DNA from: JAXGPL01 sp040766985 | GTDB taxonomy: Bacteria; Bacillota; Sulfobacillia; JAUYEG01 | Reading direction: 5' to 3' | DNA: 64,000 nucleotides | Assembly: GCA_040766985.1 (NCBI GenBank) | Contig: JAXGPL010000005.1 | Location: forward strand, 62,001-126,000 | Part shown: one piece after another, positions 53,254-62,760 of the stretch | How the letters are laid out: each line of letters starts with the position of its first letter | How positions within the stretch are numbered: the stretch's first letter is position 1 | The notes under the pieces: generated by a model | Database searches by the model: none | Told to the model about the DNA's origin: nothing | What the model saw: only the letters and a program-made list of their open reading frames with translations | Translations under genes and position numbers: made by a program

Positions 53254-55701
53254 CTATCCGGCAATTATGTTAATCAGCCGGTCCTGAACATAGAAGCTTT
53301 GCTTAACATCCTTGCCGGCTAGCATCTCGGCAACCCGTGGCAACGCCATAGCCGCAGTTACAGCCTGCGCCTCCGGCGTACCGGGGTCGGCCTGAAAGCG
53401 CTCCCGGACCTTCCCGTTGATCTGCACCACGATCGTCACCTGCTGCCGGGCGAGCAAATCCTCGTCCCATGACAACCACCGCTGGTTGTGAACCGAATAG
53501 CACTCTCCGATCCTCTCCCACAGTTCCTCGGCCATCATCGGGCCGAACGGGGCCAGAAGCAGGGCCATCACCCGGCGGACCTCGCGCCGCTGTTCCGGGG
53601 TGAACTGGTCGCCGTTCGCATAGGCCCAGTTGGTCAGTTCCATAATTGCCGCGATGGCCGTGTGGTAGGACAGGGCCTCGAGATCGTTCGTGACTTTCTT
53701 GATCGTCCGGTGCAGCGTCGCCATGTCGGCGCCGCCGCCGTAGACGGGGTCGGTTTCCGTGACAAAGTACCAGACCCGGTTGTAAAAGCGCGAGACACCC
53801 TGGATGCCCCGGTCGGAGAAGTCGTTCTCCTCCTCGTACGGTCCGATGAACAGCAGGTACGTCCGGAAGACGTCGGCCCCGTACTGCTTGATGTATTGCT
53901 CGGGGTTGACCACGTTGCCGCGCGACTTGGACATCTTGGAGCCGTCCTTGATCAACAGGCCGTGCAGCCGCAGCCGCCGGAACGGTTCCTCGAAACCGAC
54001 ATGACCGAGGTCGTAGAGGACCATGTTGACGAAACGCGCGTAAAGGTGGTGCATGCAGACATGCTCGATGCCGCCCATGTACTGGTCGACGGGCAACCAC
54101 TTCTCGGTCATCGCCGCGTCGAAGGGCACGTCGTCGTGACCCACCGAGGGGTAGCGCAGGAAGTACCAGGCCGAATCAAGGAACGTGTCCGACACGTCGG
54201 TCTCGCGCCTGGCATGGCCCCCGCACTTGGGACACGTCGTGTTTACGAAACCGGGTACCGACGCCAGCGGCGACTGCCCCGTCCCCGTCGGCCGGAACTC
54301 CTCAACGTCAGGCAGCAGCACCGGCAACTGGTCTTCGGGCACGGGTACCTCGCCGCATTTCTCGCAATACACAACCGGAATCGGCGGACCCCAGTACCGC
54401 TGCCGGCTGATGCACCAGTCGCGCAGGCGGTAGGTCACCGCGAGCTTGCCCCTTCCCTGCTCCTCAAGCCACTTGACGACCGCCCGTTTGCCGGGCTCGG
54501 ACGCCATTCCGTCGAACCAGCCGGAGTTAATCATCTCGCCGTCGCCCGTATAGGCCCCGGCTGCGATTCCCACGTCGCTCCTGATCACCTCAACAATCGG
54601 CAGGCCGTACTTGGTGGCAAACTCAAAATCCCGTTCGTCGTGCCCCGGGACGCCCATAACCGCCCCGGTGCCGTAGTGCATCAGAACGTAGTCCGCGATC
54701 CAGACCGGGACGGGCCGCCCTGTGCCCGGGTTGATCGCATATGCGCCTGTGGCAACGCCGGTCTTTTCACGCTCCGTCGACAGCCGGTCGATTTCTTTGG
54801 TCCGCCGGACCTGATCGAGATAGGCGTCAACCGCTGAGCGCTGCTCCGCGGTCGTGATCCGGGCGACGAGCGGATGCTCCGGCGCTAGAACCATATACGT
54901 CACGCCGAACAGCGTGTCGGGACGGGTTGTGAATACGGTAAACGTCTCTCCGCCGTTGCCCTCAATGGCGAAGCCGATCTCCGCACCCTCGCTCCGGCCG
55001 ATCCAGTTGGCCTGCAGCTTCTTGCTGGTTTCCGGCCAGTCAAGGTGCTCCAGCCCGGCCAGCAGCCGGTCCGCGTATTCGGTGATACGGAAGAACCACT
55101 GGGTCATTTCCTTTTGTACGACTTCGGTGCTGCAGCGCTCGCACGCCCCGTTGGTCACCTGCTCGTTGGCGAGCACCGTCAGGCAAGACGGGCACCAGTT
55201 GACGGGCGCCTTCTTGCGGACCGCCAGCCCGGCCTTGTACATCTGCAAGAAGATCCACTGCGTCCAGCGGTAGTAGTTGGGGTCGGAGGTATTGACCTCG
55301 CGCGACCAGTCGAACATGGCGCCAAGACGCTTCATCTGGTCCTCGCGGTAGTGCCGTGTCGTCCGCGCGGTCAGCACCCGGGGGTTAATCCCTGCCTTAA
55401 GCGCGTAGTTCTCGGAGTTGATGCCGAACGCGTCGAATCCCATCGGCTCGAACACCGTGTTGCCCTGCAGGCGCTTGTACCTGCCGAACGTGTCCGAGCC
55501 GCAGTATGTGAAGACGTGGCCGACGTGAAGGCCCTCCGCAGACGGGTACGGGAACTCCATGAGGTTATAGAACTTGCGCCCGGCCCCCGCGAGATCTGTG
55601 TAGTAAAGGCGGTCCTCCTCCCAGCGCCTGAGCCATTTTGGCTCGATCACGGCGGGGTCGTACCGCCGGCTGGCGGTTTCCGGTGCTGTGGACTCTGCCA
55701 C
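53254..55701 (-). CDS. leuS: Leucyl-tRNA synthetase
   Basis: An 815-residue class I synthetase from a GTG at 55701 with GGGAGGGATC upstream. The HIGH motif is HVGH in SAEGLHVGHVFTYCG (~residue 55), and KMSKS is present exactly in KDGSKMSKSRGNVVNPEQYI. The CP1 editing domain has FTVFTTRPDTLFGVTYMVLA (T-rich region) and MGVPGHDERDFEFATKYGLP (conserved editing Asp block). Zinc-like cysteines occur in YCEKCGEVP and TTCPKCGGHARR. The C-terminal anticodon-binding domain ends in SFYVQDRLINIIAG. Bacterial type, normal length. It charges tRNA-Leu and is controlled by the T-box leader upstream. Confidence 0.98.
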   Translation of the reverse strand: MAESTAPETASRRYDPAVIEPKWLRRWEEDRLYYTDLAGAGRKFYNLMEFPYPSAEGLHVGHVFTYCGSDTFGRYKRLQGNTVFEPMGFDAFGINSENYALKAGINPRVLTARTTRHYREDQMKRLGAMFDWSREVNTSDPNYYRWTQWIFLQMYKAGLAVRKKAPVNWCPSCLTVLANEQVTNGACERCSTEVVQKEMTQWFFRITEYADRLLAGLEHLDWPETSKKLQANWIGRSEGAEIGFAIEGNGGETFTVFTTRPDTLFGVTYMVLAPEHPLVARITTAEQRSAVDAYLDQVRRTKEIDRLSTEREKTGVATGAYAINPGTGRPVPVWIADYVLMHYGTGAVMGVPGHDERDFEFATKYGLPIVEVIRSDVGIAAGAYTGDGEMINSGWFDGMASEPGKRAVVKWLEEQGRGKLAVTYRLRDWCISRQRYWGPPIPVVYCEKCGEVPVPEDQLPVLLPDVEEFRPTGTGQSPLASVPGFVNTTCPKCGGHARRETDVSDTFLDSAWYFLRYPSVGHDDVPFDAAMTEKWLPVDQYMGGIEHVCMHHLYARFVNMVLYDLGHVGFEEPFRRLRLHGLLIKDGSKMSKSRGNVVNPEQYIKQYGADVFRTYLLFIGPYEEENDFSDRGIQGVSRFYNRVWYFVTETDPVYGGGADMATLHRTIKKVTNDLEALSYHTAIAAIMELTNWAYANGDQFTPEQRREVRRVMALLLAPFGPMMAEELWERIGECYSVHNQRWLSWDEDLLARQQVTIVVQINGKVRERFQADPGTPEAQAVTAAMALPRVAEMLAGKDVKQSFYVQDRLINIIAG

Positions 55702-55751
55702 ATCGATCCCTCCCGAATGCAGACTGAGAACTCCATCTGGGCTTCATAAAC

Positions 55752-55961
55752 AAAAATCCCCGCTCCAATTCAGGAACGGGAAACCCGCGGTACCATCCTG
55801 ATTGGCCGCAATGCTGCGGCCCGCTCGATTTGCCGGCCAGTACGCCGGTAATCCGGCTCCCAGGCGAGTTGGCATCCGGTGCGCCGGCTCTCAGCATGCC
55901 TCCGGCTCTCTGTCATAAACCCGTAACGCGGGCCACGACGGACGCTACTACTCCTGCTCAT
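55752..55961 (-). promoter_or_regulatory. T-box leader of leuS with terminator
   Basis: On the minus strand the leader has the AGTA-type region ATGAGCAGGAGTAGTAGC (~55962-55945), AGAGAGCCGGAGGCATGCTG (~55909-55890), and a specifier loop reading CCAACTCGCCTGGGAG, in which CTC (55868-55866) is a leucine codon as expected for leuS. The invariant T-box AGGATGGTACCGCGGG is at 55799-55784. Directly after it is the terminator stem CCCGTTCC-N6-GGAGCGGGG followed by ATTTTTG (55780-55752). Uncharged tRNA-Leu pairing with the specifier and T-box should favour the antiterminator and let transcription enter leuS. Confidence 0.95.
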
Positions 55962-55996
55962 TGCCAATTTATGAAGCTAGATCGCTTTTGTTGACC

Positions 55997-56005
55997 ATTC
56001 TAGCA
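55997..56005 (-). promoter_or_regulatory. Extended -10 promoter of leuS
   Basis: TGCTAGAAT on the minus strand (TG, one base, TAGAAT) is an extended -10 element, placed about 40 bp before the T-box stem I. No good -35 is seen, as is usual with extended -10 promoters. The same core, TGCTAGCAT, occurs upstream of lysA. Confidence 0.55.
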
Positions 56006-56224
56006 CATTCGCCGCCAAACGCACCATCCGCCCGCAGCTTTCCGCCCGCGGCTTACTCGAGATATGACCATCCGGCCACGCAGATTACACAAAGGAGTTA
56101 CCCAACTTCACTCCAAAGGGGCACTCGCTCCTGTCTCCCTGGGAGTATGCTCCGAGGGAGAAGTAGACGGAACAAGCATAGCTTGGAGAACTGACTCCGG
56201 GAAGCGGAGACGGAGGAGATCACT

Positions 56225-58129
56225 TTGCGGCTTAAGCGGTCGATCATCGTGGTCGCGTTCCTGCTCGCAGTCCTCTTGGATGTGGGTGGGCTCGCGGCCG
56301 CAGGCGAAGCTGACTACGCCTGGCGCACCTGGGTAAGCAACACTGATACACAATGGCAGAACGGTTCGGCATGGGACAACACCGTCCTCGCCTGGGTCCA
56401 TGACGAATGGACTGACGCCCCTAAGGTCATCGAGCACCTCTACCCCGCAAATGCCAAATGGGTGTGGCCGACCTACGAGGTATCTCAACCGGAGACGGGA
56501 CAGGTATTTGAATTCCGGCACACCTTCAACGTCCCCGGCAACCCGGTATCCGGCCGGTTATTCATCACAGCGGATAACGGTTTTGAGGCGCGGATCAACG
56601 GTCAGATGCTGTGCAAGAGCGCGACGGTGCATGGCGATTGGAAGTCGTCCGACCTAACGGAATCGTACGTCAACAGCAATGGCTGGCAGGATGTCGTCAT
56701 CGCCGATTTCGACGCCTCGTGGTTTGACAATGGCATCAACCACCTGGAGATCACCGTGGCCAACGAGCAAATGGACGGCGGCACTCCTACGAGCAACCCC
56801 GGCGGAGTCATCTTCCGCCTCTGTACTCAGTATGACCCGACGGGTGACCTTACCGTCCAGAAGGTCTACCAAACCTATTTCCCTGACGCAGGCGGCCCGC
56901 TCGCCGGCATTGAGTTCGAGCTGTGGGACTACGAGCTCGAGGGCATCGTCAGGCGTGGCGTTACGGACGCTGCAGGCCAGATAGTCTTTTCGGACCTGAT
57001 GCCTGGCATCTACAACTTGGTCGAGGCCGAAGCTCCGGAGGGCTACTTTCCCCTGCAAAGCCCCATGGAGGTGCGGATAGACCCTGGAACCGATGAGATG
57101 GTCGGCTTCGCCAACGGGCCCTGCGGAAGGGTCGAGATCAGCAAAGTCTGGGTGCCGTATGGCCAAACGAGCCCTGAGACCCCGCACGCAGGGGTGAGGT
57201 TCAAGGTGTTCACTGCTTCCTCCGATCTATTGGAACCCGGCGAGGATGATTGGCAGTATGACAGTGAGGTCGCGACCGACAGCGAGGGTAAGATCGTCCT
57301 CAACTTGCCCCCCGGTTGGTACAAGATTGCTGAGCAGCCTGAGCCCGGCTATACCCCCTATGGGGGTGTATGGGGGTGGTGTCAATTTCCCATTTCCGGC
57401 GGCGAACTCACCCAGATGGGCTTCACCAACATCAAGGACCCGGCGCCGACCGTTGAGGGCAAGCTGAACATCAACGTGGTCAAGACCGACGACGGCAGTG
57501 TCGCGGGCCTGCCTGTCACGATCAGCGGCGGCCTGACGGCAACCCTGAGCACCAATGCCTCCGGCACGGTCGCCCTGGCGGGCCTCGATGCTGGGACCTA
57601 CACGGTCAACTCCTCGGATGACGGCTACGCGAGCGATGGACCGAAGGATGTCGAGATGCCGACGGACTCGAGCGAGAAGTCGGTCACCATCACGCTGACT
57701 CCAAAGGAGTTGCCGCCTGAGCCCCTGGAGCCCGGCGCTATCGAGGGTTACGTGTCCGAGGAAGATACAGGCACGCCACTCCCAGGAGCGACGGTTGAGT
57801 TGCTCGGTTCAGAGGGTGGCCTCGAATCGACCACTACAGCGGGCGCGCTGGGGTACTACAGGTTCGACGCCCTGGCTCCCGGTGGCTACAAGGTCAACGG
57901 GTCGTTGGCCGGATACGAGTCCGATCACAATTCGCCCGTCACGGTATCCGAGGGCGAAACCACCCGTTCGGACCTGGTCCTGGCGAAAGAGATCGTCGTG
58001 CCTCCCACGCCACCCGAAGTCCCGCCCGATCTGCCGAAGACAGGTGGCGCCGTCACGGGCCTGCATGCAGGCATTGGCGCTGCCCTGATCCTGTTGGGCG
58101 CGTCCAATAAGCGCAGGGGTTTGCGGTAA
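56225..58129 (+). CDS. LPKTG-anchored surface protein with SpaA/prealbumin-like repeats
   Basis: A 634-residue exported protein from a TTG (56225) with GGAGGAGA upstream. A signal peptide lies at residues ~1-27 (SIIVVAFLLAVLLDVGGLAA). The N-terminal domain of about 190 residues has WRTWVSNTDTQWQNGSAWDN, FRHTFNVPGN, FITADNGFEARING and GWQDVVIADF, a beta-rich, lectin-like fold seen in cell-surface proteins. Then come four Ig-like repeats of the SpaA/Cna-B or carboxypeptidase-regulatory type (GGPLAGIEFELWDYELEGIV; PHAGVRFKVFTAS; VAGLPVTISGGLTATLSTNA; TPLPGATVELLGSEGGLEST). The end is LPKTGG, a hydrophobic stretch and RRGLR, a sortase anchor. No sortase gene is in the window. Likely an adhesin or structural surface protein. 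Confidence 0.9.
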   Translation: MRLKRSIIVVAFLLAVLLDVGGLAAAGEADYAWRTWVSNTDTQWQNGSAWDNTVLAWVHDEWTDAPKVIEHLYPANAKWVWPTYEVSQPETGQVFEFRHTFNVPGNPVSGRLFITADNGFEARINGQMLCKSATVHGDWKSSDLTESYVNSNGWQDVVIADFDASWFDNGINHLEITVANEQMDGGTPTSNPGGVIFRLCTQYDPTGDLTVQKVYQTYFPDAGGPLAGIEFELWDYELEGIVRRGVTDAAGQIVFSDLMPGIYNLVEAEAPEGYFPLQSPMEVRIDPGTDEMVGFANGPCGRVEISKVWVPYGQTSPETPHAGVRFKVFTASSDLLEPGEDDWQYDSEVATDSEGKIVLNLPPGWYKIAEQPEPGYTPYGGVWGWCQFPISGGELTQMGFTNIKDPAPTVEGKLNINVVKTDDGSVAGLPVTISGGLTATLSTNASGTVALAGLDAGTYTVNSSDDGYASDGPKDVEMPTDSSEKSVTITLTPKELPPEPLEPGAIEGYVSEEDTGTPLPGATVELLGSEGGLESTTTAGALGYYRFDALAPGGYKVNGSLAGYESDHNSPVTVSEGETTRSDLVLAKEIVVPPTPPEVPPDLPKTGGAVTGLHAGIGAALILLGASNKRRGLR

Positions 58130-58192
58130 CGCGGCAGCAATCGGCGCAGAGGCTCGCGGTAGCGCCGGCAGCAATCCAGAGCAGATACATGG

Positions 58193-58221
58193 GGGCCCGG
58201 CCATTCGGCCGGGCCCGCTTT
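58193..58221 (+). terminator. Intrinsic terminator after the surface protein gene
   Basis: A perfect 10-bp stem (GGGCCCGGCC 58193-58202, loop ATTC, GGCCGGGCCC 58207-58216) followed by GCTTT, 64 bp past the stop codon. The T run is short but the stem is very stable. Confidence 0.75.
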
Positions 58222-58310
58222 GGGCATCTGTTGAATGCGGCGCAACCGCAGGCCTGATCTGCAGCTGAATCAAAGGGCTGGCCGCCCCTCGCAGCTAATC
58301 CCCCACTCCC

Positions 58311-59803
58311 CTACTCCCTGCTAACCGCAACCTCGCGTTGGCGCTCCTCGGACGGCTTGGCGCCGGCGCCGGCCACCAGATCCGTGGAAAGCATGTCGTC
58401 GTAGGTCTCGCGCCGCACGACAAGCCTGGCCTGGCCATCGCTCGCGAACGCCACAGGGGGCCGCGGCAGGCGGTTGTAATTGCTGGCCATGGAGAAATTG
58501 TAGGCGCCGGTGGCCAGGACCGCGAGGAGATCTCCGGGCCGGACCGTGGGCAGGGTAGCGCCTCGGACCAGGACGTCGCCCGACTCGCAGGCCTTGCCGG
58601 CGATCGTGTACGACGTATGGGACGCGGTTCTCTCAGCCGCTTGGCCGGCCCCGTCACGGCTGGCAATCACGGCATGGTACTTGGCCCCGTAAAGACTCGG
58701 GCGTGGATTGTCCGTCATACCGCCGTCCACCAGGACATAGGTGTCGTAACCCGGTACGGGCTTGACTGCTCCCACCGTGTAAAGGGTCATGCCCGCATCA
58801 GCGACAATCGAGCGGCCCGGCTCGATGTACAACGTCGGCCAGGAATATCGGGCGCGGCCTGCTCCTGGTCCCCCGGCGGTCTGCCCACCGGCTGCCGGAA
58901 CGGCCACAGGGCGGCGGGTGAGGCCGAGCGGGACACCAGCGTGACCATGGCGCCGCCAGGCGTTCTGGAACGCGCGCACGGTTGATGCGACGTAAGGCTC
59001 AAGGGGCGGGGCCGGGTCCTCAGGGGTAAGCCCGGCGGCCCAGCCGCCACCGAGGTTGATCTCCTCAGCAAGGTACCCTGTCTTTTCCCAGGCGTCCCAA
59101 GCCAGCCTGGCGGCTGCCCTGCCCGCGGCCGCAAATGGATACAGGTCGCGAATCTGCGACCCGATGTGGCAGTGAATTCCGCGCAGCCTCAGACCCGGAG
59201 CATCCAGTGTTTTGCGCACAGCGTCAATCGCCATGCCGCCGACCACCGGGAGCGCGAACTTGGAGTCGACCTGCCCGGTCTGGATGGCCCGGTGCGTATG
59301 CGGCGAGATGCCCGGCGTAAACCGCAACATCACATCCTGCACGACGCCCCGCTCGCGGGCCAGGGCATCGAGGCGCTCTAGTTCTTCGAAGTTGTCCACG
59401 ACAAACCGGCCGACGCCGGCGTCGATGCCGTACTCCAGTTCTTCAGGGCTCTTGTTGTTGCCATGGAACAAGATGCGTTCTGCTGGAAACCCGCCCGCCA
59501 ACGCGACGTGCAACTCGCCACCCGAGACGACGTCCATCCACATCCCCTCTGAGTCGGCGACCTGCGCCATTGCCCGCACAAGAACGCCTTGGACGCATAG
59601 GCAACCCGGAGCCCCGGGTAAGCCTGAGCCCCGGCGGCGTGATAGCGCCGGATGACGCGACGGATGGCATCCTCGTCCATGACATAGAGGGGTGTGCCGA
59701 ATCTGGCTGTCAATTGCACGCAATCGCAGCCGGCCCAAAGAAGGTGGCCGTCTGCATTGCGCTGTAAGTCGGCGGTACTCGCGGTACTCAAAGACTGATT
59801 CAT
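58311..59803 (-). CDS. lysA: Diaminopimelate decarboxylase, frameshifted near 59585
   Basis: From the ATG at 59803 the N-terminus is MNQSLSTASTADLQRNADGH and then TPLYVMDEDAIRRVIRRYHA to LRVAYASKAFL, with the PLP Schiff-base Lys. The frame is lost about three codons after that Lys (around 59578-59590), and the protein continues as RAMAQVADSEGMWMDVVSGG to the stop at 58311. Further blocks: LRGIHCHIGSQIRDLYPF, EINLGGGWAAG, YIEPGRSIVADAG, YVLVDGGMTDNPRPSLYGAK and GKACESGDVLVRGA. It makes L-lysine from meso-diaminopimelate. About 497 residues restored, some 60 above average because of an insertion (~residues 305-340). As lysine synthesis is normally needed, a one-base sequence error is likely. 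Confidence 0.92.
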
Positions 59804-59853
59804 CTCCGTTTCGGAATCGCGTGCTGCCGGATAGGCTGGACAAGCTTTTCTCC

Positions 59854-59862
59854 ATGCTAGCA
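59854..59862 (-). promoter_or_regulatory. Extended -10-like element upstream of lysA
   Basis: TGCTAGCAT on the minus strand lies about 50 bp before the lysA ATG and matches the TGCTAGAAT element of leuS in eight of nine bases. No clear -35 is present. Taken together they suggest a common extended -10 promoter type. Confidence 0.4.
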
Positions 59863-59948
59863 CAAGAGCGTGCTTCTGACCATCAAGCTGGAGGTTGTCC
59901 GTAGGCCGCCGCGAAATGGTCCCTATTACCACCCGCGAGGTGAGGACA

Positions 59949-61736
59949 TTGGCAACCTCAGAACAAGACCTCTTGGACTCGATCCGGCTCGATGAGGCGT
60001 GGGCCTTGATTGAGAAGTTCGCTACCCTGGTTCGCGTTTCGGGTTCGCAAGACGAAGCCGAGTCCGTCCGGTACATCCAGGCGGCCCTCGACCGCTGCGG
60101 GGTTCCCTACCGCACCTTCGAGCCCGAGCTCTACCTGAGCATTCCCGGCCCGACCGCGGTCAAGATGCGGATCCCGGGCAGGGGTACACCGATCGAGATC
60201 TACGCCAAGACCCCGTCGTTTTCGGTGTCCACTGCGACTGCCGGGCTGTTTCCGGACGGCCAGGTTGAGGGCCCATGCGAGTTCGTCGAGTCCGCCAAGG
60301 CCACCGGTATCGGCGACCTGTTCGCCGCTGCCCCTGCTACAGGATTGCCGGACCTAAATGGCAAGGTAGCCCTGAGCGAGGGCTTGCCGATGCCGGCCAA
60401 GGTCGGGGCCTTGGCGGCGCGGGGGGCGGTCGCCGCCGTGTTCATCAGCCCTGGTGAACGAATCCACGAGGGTATCTGCACCCCTGTGTGGGGCACCCCA
60501 GACCTCACCAACCAGGACCGCCAACCGGCCATCCCCGTTGCCGAAGTCAGCAAGAGCGACGGAGCGCTGATCCGCAAAGAGGTCGCCGCCGCCACCGCCG
60601 GCGCCCCTGTCACGCTCTCGGTGCGGACAAGCCTCGAACAGGGCTGGTACAAATGCCCCCTCGTCGTCGCCGAGATCCGCGGCAGGGTCTGGCCCGACGA
60701 ATTCGTCCTGCTTCACGGGCATCTTGACTCCTGGCACGTGGGGGTCGGCGACAATGCGGTAGGCAACGCTACCCTGCTCGAGGTCGCACGCGTGCTCATG
60801 GAGCACCGTGAATCGCTTAGCCGCTCGGTGCGGCTGGCCTGGTGGCCCGGCCATTCTACAGGCCGGTATGCCGGATCGACCTGGTACGCGGACCAGTTTG
60901 CGCTCGACATCCACCGCAATTGCGTCGTCCACCTCAACTGCGATTCGCCCGGCTGCCGCTGGGCGACGGTGTTCAACGACCTGACAACCATGGCGGAAAC
61001 CGAGGCGCTCGCGCGCGGCGCGATTCTCGACGCGGCAGGCCTGCCCACGCAGACAGCCCGGCCCGAGCGCGCCGGCGACCTATCGTTCAGCAACATCGGG
61101 GTACCAACGCTCTTCATGCTGTCCTCCACCATTTCCGAAGAGGACCGCAAGAACAAAGGGCTCTACGCTGTCGGCGGGTGCGGCGGAAACAACGAGTGGC
61201 ACACCGAGGCCGACACGCTGGAGATCGCCGACCGCGACAATCTGCTGCGCGACATGCGTGTCTACGCTCTGGCGGTCTGGCGAGCGGCCAATGACCCCGT
61301 CCACCCGCTTGATTACCGGGCGACAGCCGCCGAACTGCAGGAACTGGTCGGCCGGTTCGCCGAGCAACTCGGCGGGCTCTCGGACCTCACCCCGAGCAAG
61401 GAGGCAGTGGACAGGTTGCTGGGAGAATTGACCGCTTTCTACACCACCCAGGTCGTCCCCGCGGAGGCCGTCGGTGCGCCGCTCGAGACCGTACGCCAGG
61501 TCAACGCCAAGCTGCGGCGCGTGGCCAGGCTGCTGGTCAACGTGATGTACAGCCAGGCAGGGCGCTGGCGGCAAGACCCTGCGTTGCCGGTCCCCCCGCT
61601 GCCCGAGTTTGCCGCGGCCGTGGCCGCGCTGCAGTCGGGAGAGGTCAACCCGGGGTTCGTGCGCACCGACGTCGTCAGGGCCCAGAACAGGCTCGTGGCG
61701 GCTATCGATGAGGCGGTCGAGGCGCTTCGCGGCTAG
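59949..61736 (+). CDS. M28-family peptidase with PA domain
   Basis: About 595 residues if started at the TTG at 59949, which has GAGGTGAGG 5 bp upstream; an ATG at 59916 and a start at 59895 are alternatives without such a site. It begins with a helical region and VRVSGSQDEAESVRYIQAAL, followed by an inserted PA domain (KVALSEGLPMPAKVGALAAR, VAAVFISPGE). The M28 zinc core is VLLHGHLDSWHVGVGDNAVG (His, Asp, bridging Asp). The usual S-G-E-E block is replaced by WWPGHSTGRYAGSTWYADQF, and a later NEWHTEADTLEIAD supplies His and Glu. The family lacking the E-E pair occurs in Firmicutes. No signal peptide, so probably cytoplasmic. Confidence 0.88.
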   Translation: MATSEQDLLDSIRLDEAWALIEKFATLVRVSGSQDEAESVRYIQAALDRCGVPYRTFEPELYLSIPGPTAVKMRIPGRGTPIEIYAKTPSFSVSTATAGLFPDGQVEGPCEFVESAKATGIGDLFAAAPATGLPDLNGKVALSEGLPMPAKVGALAARGAVAAVFISPGERIHEGICTPVWGTPDLTNQDRQPAIPVAEVSKSDGALIRKEVAAATAGAPVTLSVRTSLEQGWYKCPLVVAEIRGRVWPDEFVLLHGHLDSWHVGVGDNAVGNATLLEVARVLMEHRESLSRSVRLAWWPGHSTGRYAGSTWYADQFALDIHRNCVVHLNCDSPGCRWATVFNDLTTMAETEALARGAILDAAGLPTQTARPERAGDLSFSNIGVPTLFMLSSTISEEDRKNKGLYAVGGCGGNNEWHTEADTLEIADRDNLLRDMRVYALAVWRAANDPVHPLDYRATAAELQELVGRFAEQLGGLSDLTPSKEAVDRLLGELTAFYTTQVVPAEAVGAPLETVRQVNAKLRRVARLLVNVMYSQAGRWRQDPALPVPPLPEFAAAVAALQSGEVNPGFVRTDVVRAQNRLVAAIDEAVEALRG

Positions 61737-61751
61737 GGCTTGGTTCCAAGA

Positions 61752-61789
61752 CGAGACGAAGCCCGGCCGGACGGTCGGGCTTCGTCTCG
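61752..61789. terminator. Bidirectional terminator between convergent genes
   Basis: A perfect 14-bp stem, CGAGACGAAGCCCG (61752-61765) and CGGGCTTCGTCTCG (61776-61789), with loop GCCGGACGGT, lies between the M28 peptidase stop and the convergent MBL-fold gene stop. No T runs flank it, but position and stability suggest a terminator serving both genes. Confidence 0.75.
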
Positions 61790-61805
61790 CGGAATACGAG
61801 GTCAA

Positions 61806-62693
61806 CTACGAGCTGTCCGGGAAGCAGAACCTCTCGCCCACCATCAGGTGCCGGTACTTCACTCCGAACGCCTGCCGGAGCGCCGCCTCGGCATCGAAGC
61901 CGGTGCAATGCCCCGAAGCCACCATGGCGACGCCCGCCGTCTCAAGCTCCCCGATCGTCCATGCGACCCGCTCGGGCTTCGCGTTAATCAGGTGGAAACC
62001 TCCGATCAACGCGCCGATCCGGTCCTCGCCCGTAAGCTTCAGGGCGTGGCGGACGATGTTTGCGATACCGGCATGCGAACAGCCCGTGAGGACTACCAGG
62101 CCGTACCCCTTGACTTTCGCGAGCAACGGCAAATCATCGTCCGCCTTGTCCTCCGCCCACGTTGCGTCGTCCCTGAGGACCTTTGCGGCGACGCCGGTCG
62201 GCTCGCCGGTCACCCGTTCTACTGCACCCGCCGTGAACAGGCCCTCCGCGACCTCAACAGGCTCGCTGACCGGGAACAGGACCCCACCGGCAGCTTCGAT
62301 CGCGCCGACGTCGCCCCGGAAATTGGACGTAACCCGGATGTGCGGGCGGTCGTAGTAGGTCAACCGCGTCGCCGCGGGGTGCATCACCACGGGCACCGTC
62401 CCGCCGATTGCGCTGATGACCTCGGGGAGACCCCGGGCGTGGTCCCAGTGGTTGTGACTGAGGACGATGCAGTCGATGTCCTTCGGCGAAAGCCCCAGGC
62501 ATTCCATGTTGCCAAGCAGCACCTGAGGATCGGCCCCTACGTCGAACAGGATGTTGGCCGTCCGGTCTTCGCGGCGGGTCTCCACCAGCAGCGAGAGGCC
62601 GTGCAGACCGCGCAGGCCGGGCATCATCATCACGGCGTTTTCAACGAGCACGGTCACACGGAGCTCGTCAAGCTCCACAGGCGTAAAGCGCAT
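61806..62693 (-). CDS. MBL-fold metallohydrolase, dihydropterin-synthase-like
   Basis: A 295-residue protein from the ATG at 62693, with AGGAGGGAC 7 bp upstream. The metal motif is VLSHNHWDHARGLPEVI (H-x-N-H-x-D-H in place of H-x-H-x-D-H), preceded by NILFDVGADPQVLLGNMECL and followed by VVLTGCSHAGIANIVRHAL, GALIGGFHLINAKPERV and MVASGHCTGFDAE. The TGCSHAGI and GGFHL blocks define the group annotated from the archaeal ribofuranosylaminobenzene-5'-phosphate-dependent dihydropterin synthase. The biochemical role in bacteria is unknown. It follows the M24 peptidase gene by 67 bp on the same strand. Confidence 0.88.
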   Translation of the reverse strand: MRFTPVELDELRVTVLVENAVMMMPGLRGLHGLSLLVETRREDRTANILFDVGADPQVLLGNMECLGLSPKDIDCIVLSHNHWDHARGLPEVISAIGGTVPVVMHPAATRLTYYDRPHIRVTSNFRGDVGAIEAAGGVLFPVSEPVEVAEGLFTAGAVERVTGEPTGVAAKVLRDDATWAEDKADDDLPLLAKVKGYGLVVLTGCSHAGIANIVRHALKLTGEDRIGALIGGFHLINAKPERVAWTIGELETAGVAMVASGHCTGFDAEAALRQAFGVKYRHLMVGERFCFPDSS

Positions 62694-62760
62694 TGCCAAG
62701 TCCCTCCTGAAATCCCGTCTTCGGGCAGGGCGCCCAACAGGCCAATGGCCGCCCTGCACC

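Noticed and set aside
56006..56224. c-di-GMP riboswitch before the surface protein
   Set aside because: Hairpin-forming CTCC/GGAG stretches occur, but the class I landmarks (CACGCACAGGGCAAACC and the GAAA tetraloop region) are absent.
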